Below, piece after piece: positions 63,719 through 64,000 of a DNA stretch of 64,000 nucleotides; the first letter of the stretch is position 1; every line of letters begins with the position of its first letter. The notes beneath the pieces are model-generated. The model searched no databases. It was not told the DNA's origin and was given only the letters and a program-made list of their open reading frames with translations. The DNA lies in the NCBI RefSeq assembly GCF_023008585.1, contig NZ_CP095393.1, positions 1-64,000 of the forward strand, read 5' to 3'. A program made the position numbers and the translations under genes. This DNA is from Natribaculum breve (GTDB lineage: Archaea; Halobacteriota; Halobacteria; Halobacteriales; Natrialbaceae).

Positions 63719-63946
63719 ATGAGCGATACACCAGAGCAACCTCGAAACTCGAGCGAACTCTCTCCAGCACAGCGGCTCGAGGCACCAAACACACGGCTGA
63801 TTGACGCCAGCATCGCGACGATCAATGATATGGAGACGCTTCGAGCCTGCATCGCCTACGAAAACCAGCACCAACAACGCGTTCCGATCCTCCGCCAACT
63901 CGAGAAGCGGGCCAACGAACTCTGTTCGCAGAAGGACAATGAATAA
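63719..63946 (+). CDS. Small hypothetical protein
   Basis: The 75-residue protein has a disordered N-terminus and a helical C-terminal half (TINDMETLRACIAYENQHQQRVPILRQLEKRANEL). It resembles short haloarchaeal proteins of unknown function. A CCTGTACTTACCG motif lies ~85 bases upstream. Confidence 0.6.
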   Translation: MSDTPEQPRNSSELSPAQRLEAPNTRLIDASIATINDMETLRACIAYENQHQQRVPILRQLEKRANELCSQKDNE

Positions 63947-63978
63947 CTCGACACGTTATCTGACATAGTATTTCACCG

Positions 63979-64000
63979 ATAGGGTTCTGTTGAACATCTT
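63979..64000 (+). mobile_element. Possible IS terminus at the window edge
   Basis: TAGGGTTCTGTTGAACATC resembles the GAGGGT...GAAC end words at 48604 and 59189. An IS5-type element may begin here and continue outside the window. The evidence is short. Confidence 0.3.

Overview
The window reads as a large haloarchaeal (class Halobacteria) plasmid or megaplasmid segment. The proteins are strongly acidic, and Tat lipoproteins with RR motifs and lipoboxes recur. Many genes belong to archaeal families (TrmB, Lrp/AsnC, PadR, TFB-type zinc ribbon, haloarchaeal winged-helix regulators), and insertion sequences of halophile types (ISH6, ISH3, IS66, IS630-like) are abundant. I saw no rRNA, no complete tRNA, no CRISPR array and no Orc1/Cdc6 gene. 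A lineage such as Natrialbales is possible, but the sequence does not settle it.

Layout. 0-3.6 kb: a ParA plus small acidic partner partition cassette. Its palindromic DNA repeats lie both upstream of parA and inside the partner's coding sequence, and a decayed copy follows. Small minus-strand genes come next. 3.6-6 kb: a lipoprotein, three overlapping small genes (two with zinc-binding cysteines), an ArsR-like regulator and a very lysine-rich coiled-coil protein. 6-18 kb: an insertion-sequence graveyard (IS66; three copies of a ~530-aa DDE transposase family, one split by an IS630-like element and one frameshifted) around a large surface lipoprotein with an ice-binding-like (DUF3494) domain and five tandem repeats. 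18-24 kb: a tyrosine recombinase, an AT-rich winged-helix/dGTPase/membrane-protein islet, and small membrane proteins. 24.3-36.8 kb: an archaeal type IV secretion/conjugation operon (pilin-like, surface protein, VirB6-like, VirB3-like, VirB4 ATPase, VirD4-like coupling ATPase) followed by a primase. 37-43.6 kb: small regulators, a complete ISH6-family element with 8-bp target duplication, a RHH/PIN toxin-antitoxin pair and twin PadR regulators.

43.6-64 kb: a ~900-bp GC-rich non-coding tract leading into an OB-fold DNA-binding protein; regulators; transposon and gene debris (ISH6 and ISH3 tails, a halocyanin fragment, a transposase fused to an AI-2E transporter fragment); an AI-2E transporter and a formate/nitrite-type channel; a duplicated two-gene module (DUF4177 protein plus four-helix membrane protein); a CorC/HlyC transporter; Lrp and TrmB regulators; and a right end of small zinc-ribbon proteins, a DUF2270 membrane protein and an HD-domain protein.

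The coherent functional blocks are plasmid maintenance (ParA cassette, toxin-antitoxin, primase, OB-fold protein) and conjugative transfer (24.3-35.1 kb). The rest is accessory cargo reshaped repeatedly by transposition. The most unusual signals are the partition repeats embedded in a coding sequence, dense perfect hairpins inside several transposase genes, a recurrent intergenic CCTGTACTKACCG-like motif, and the duplicated DUF4177/membrane module.
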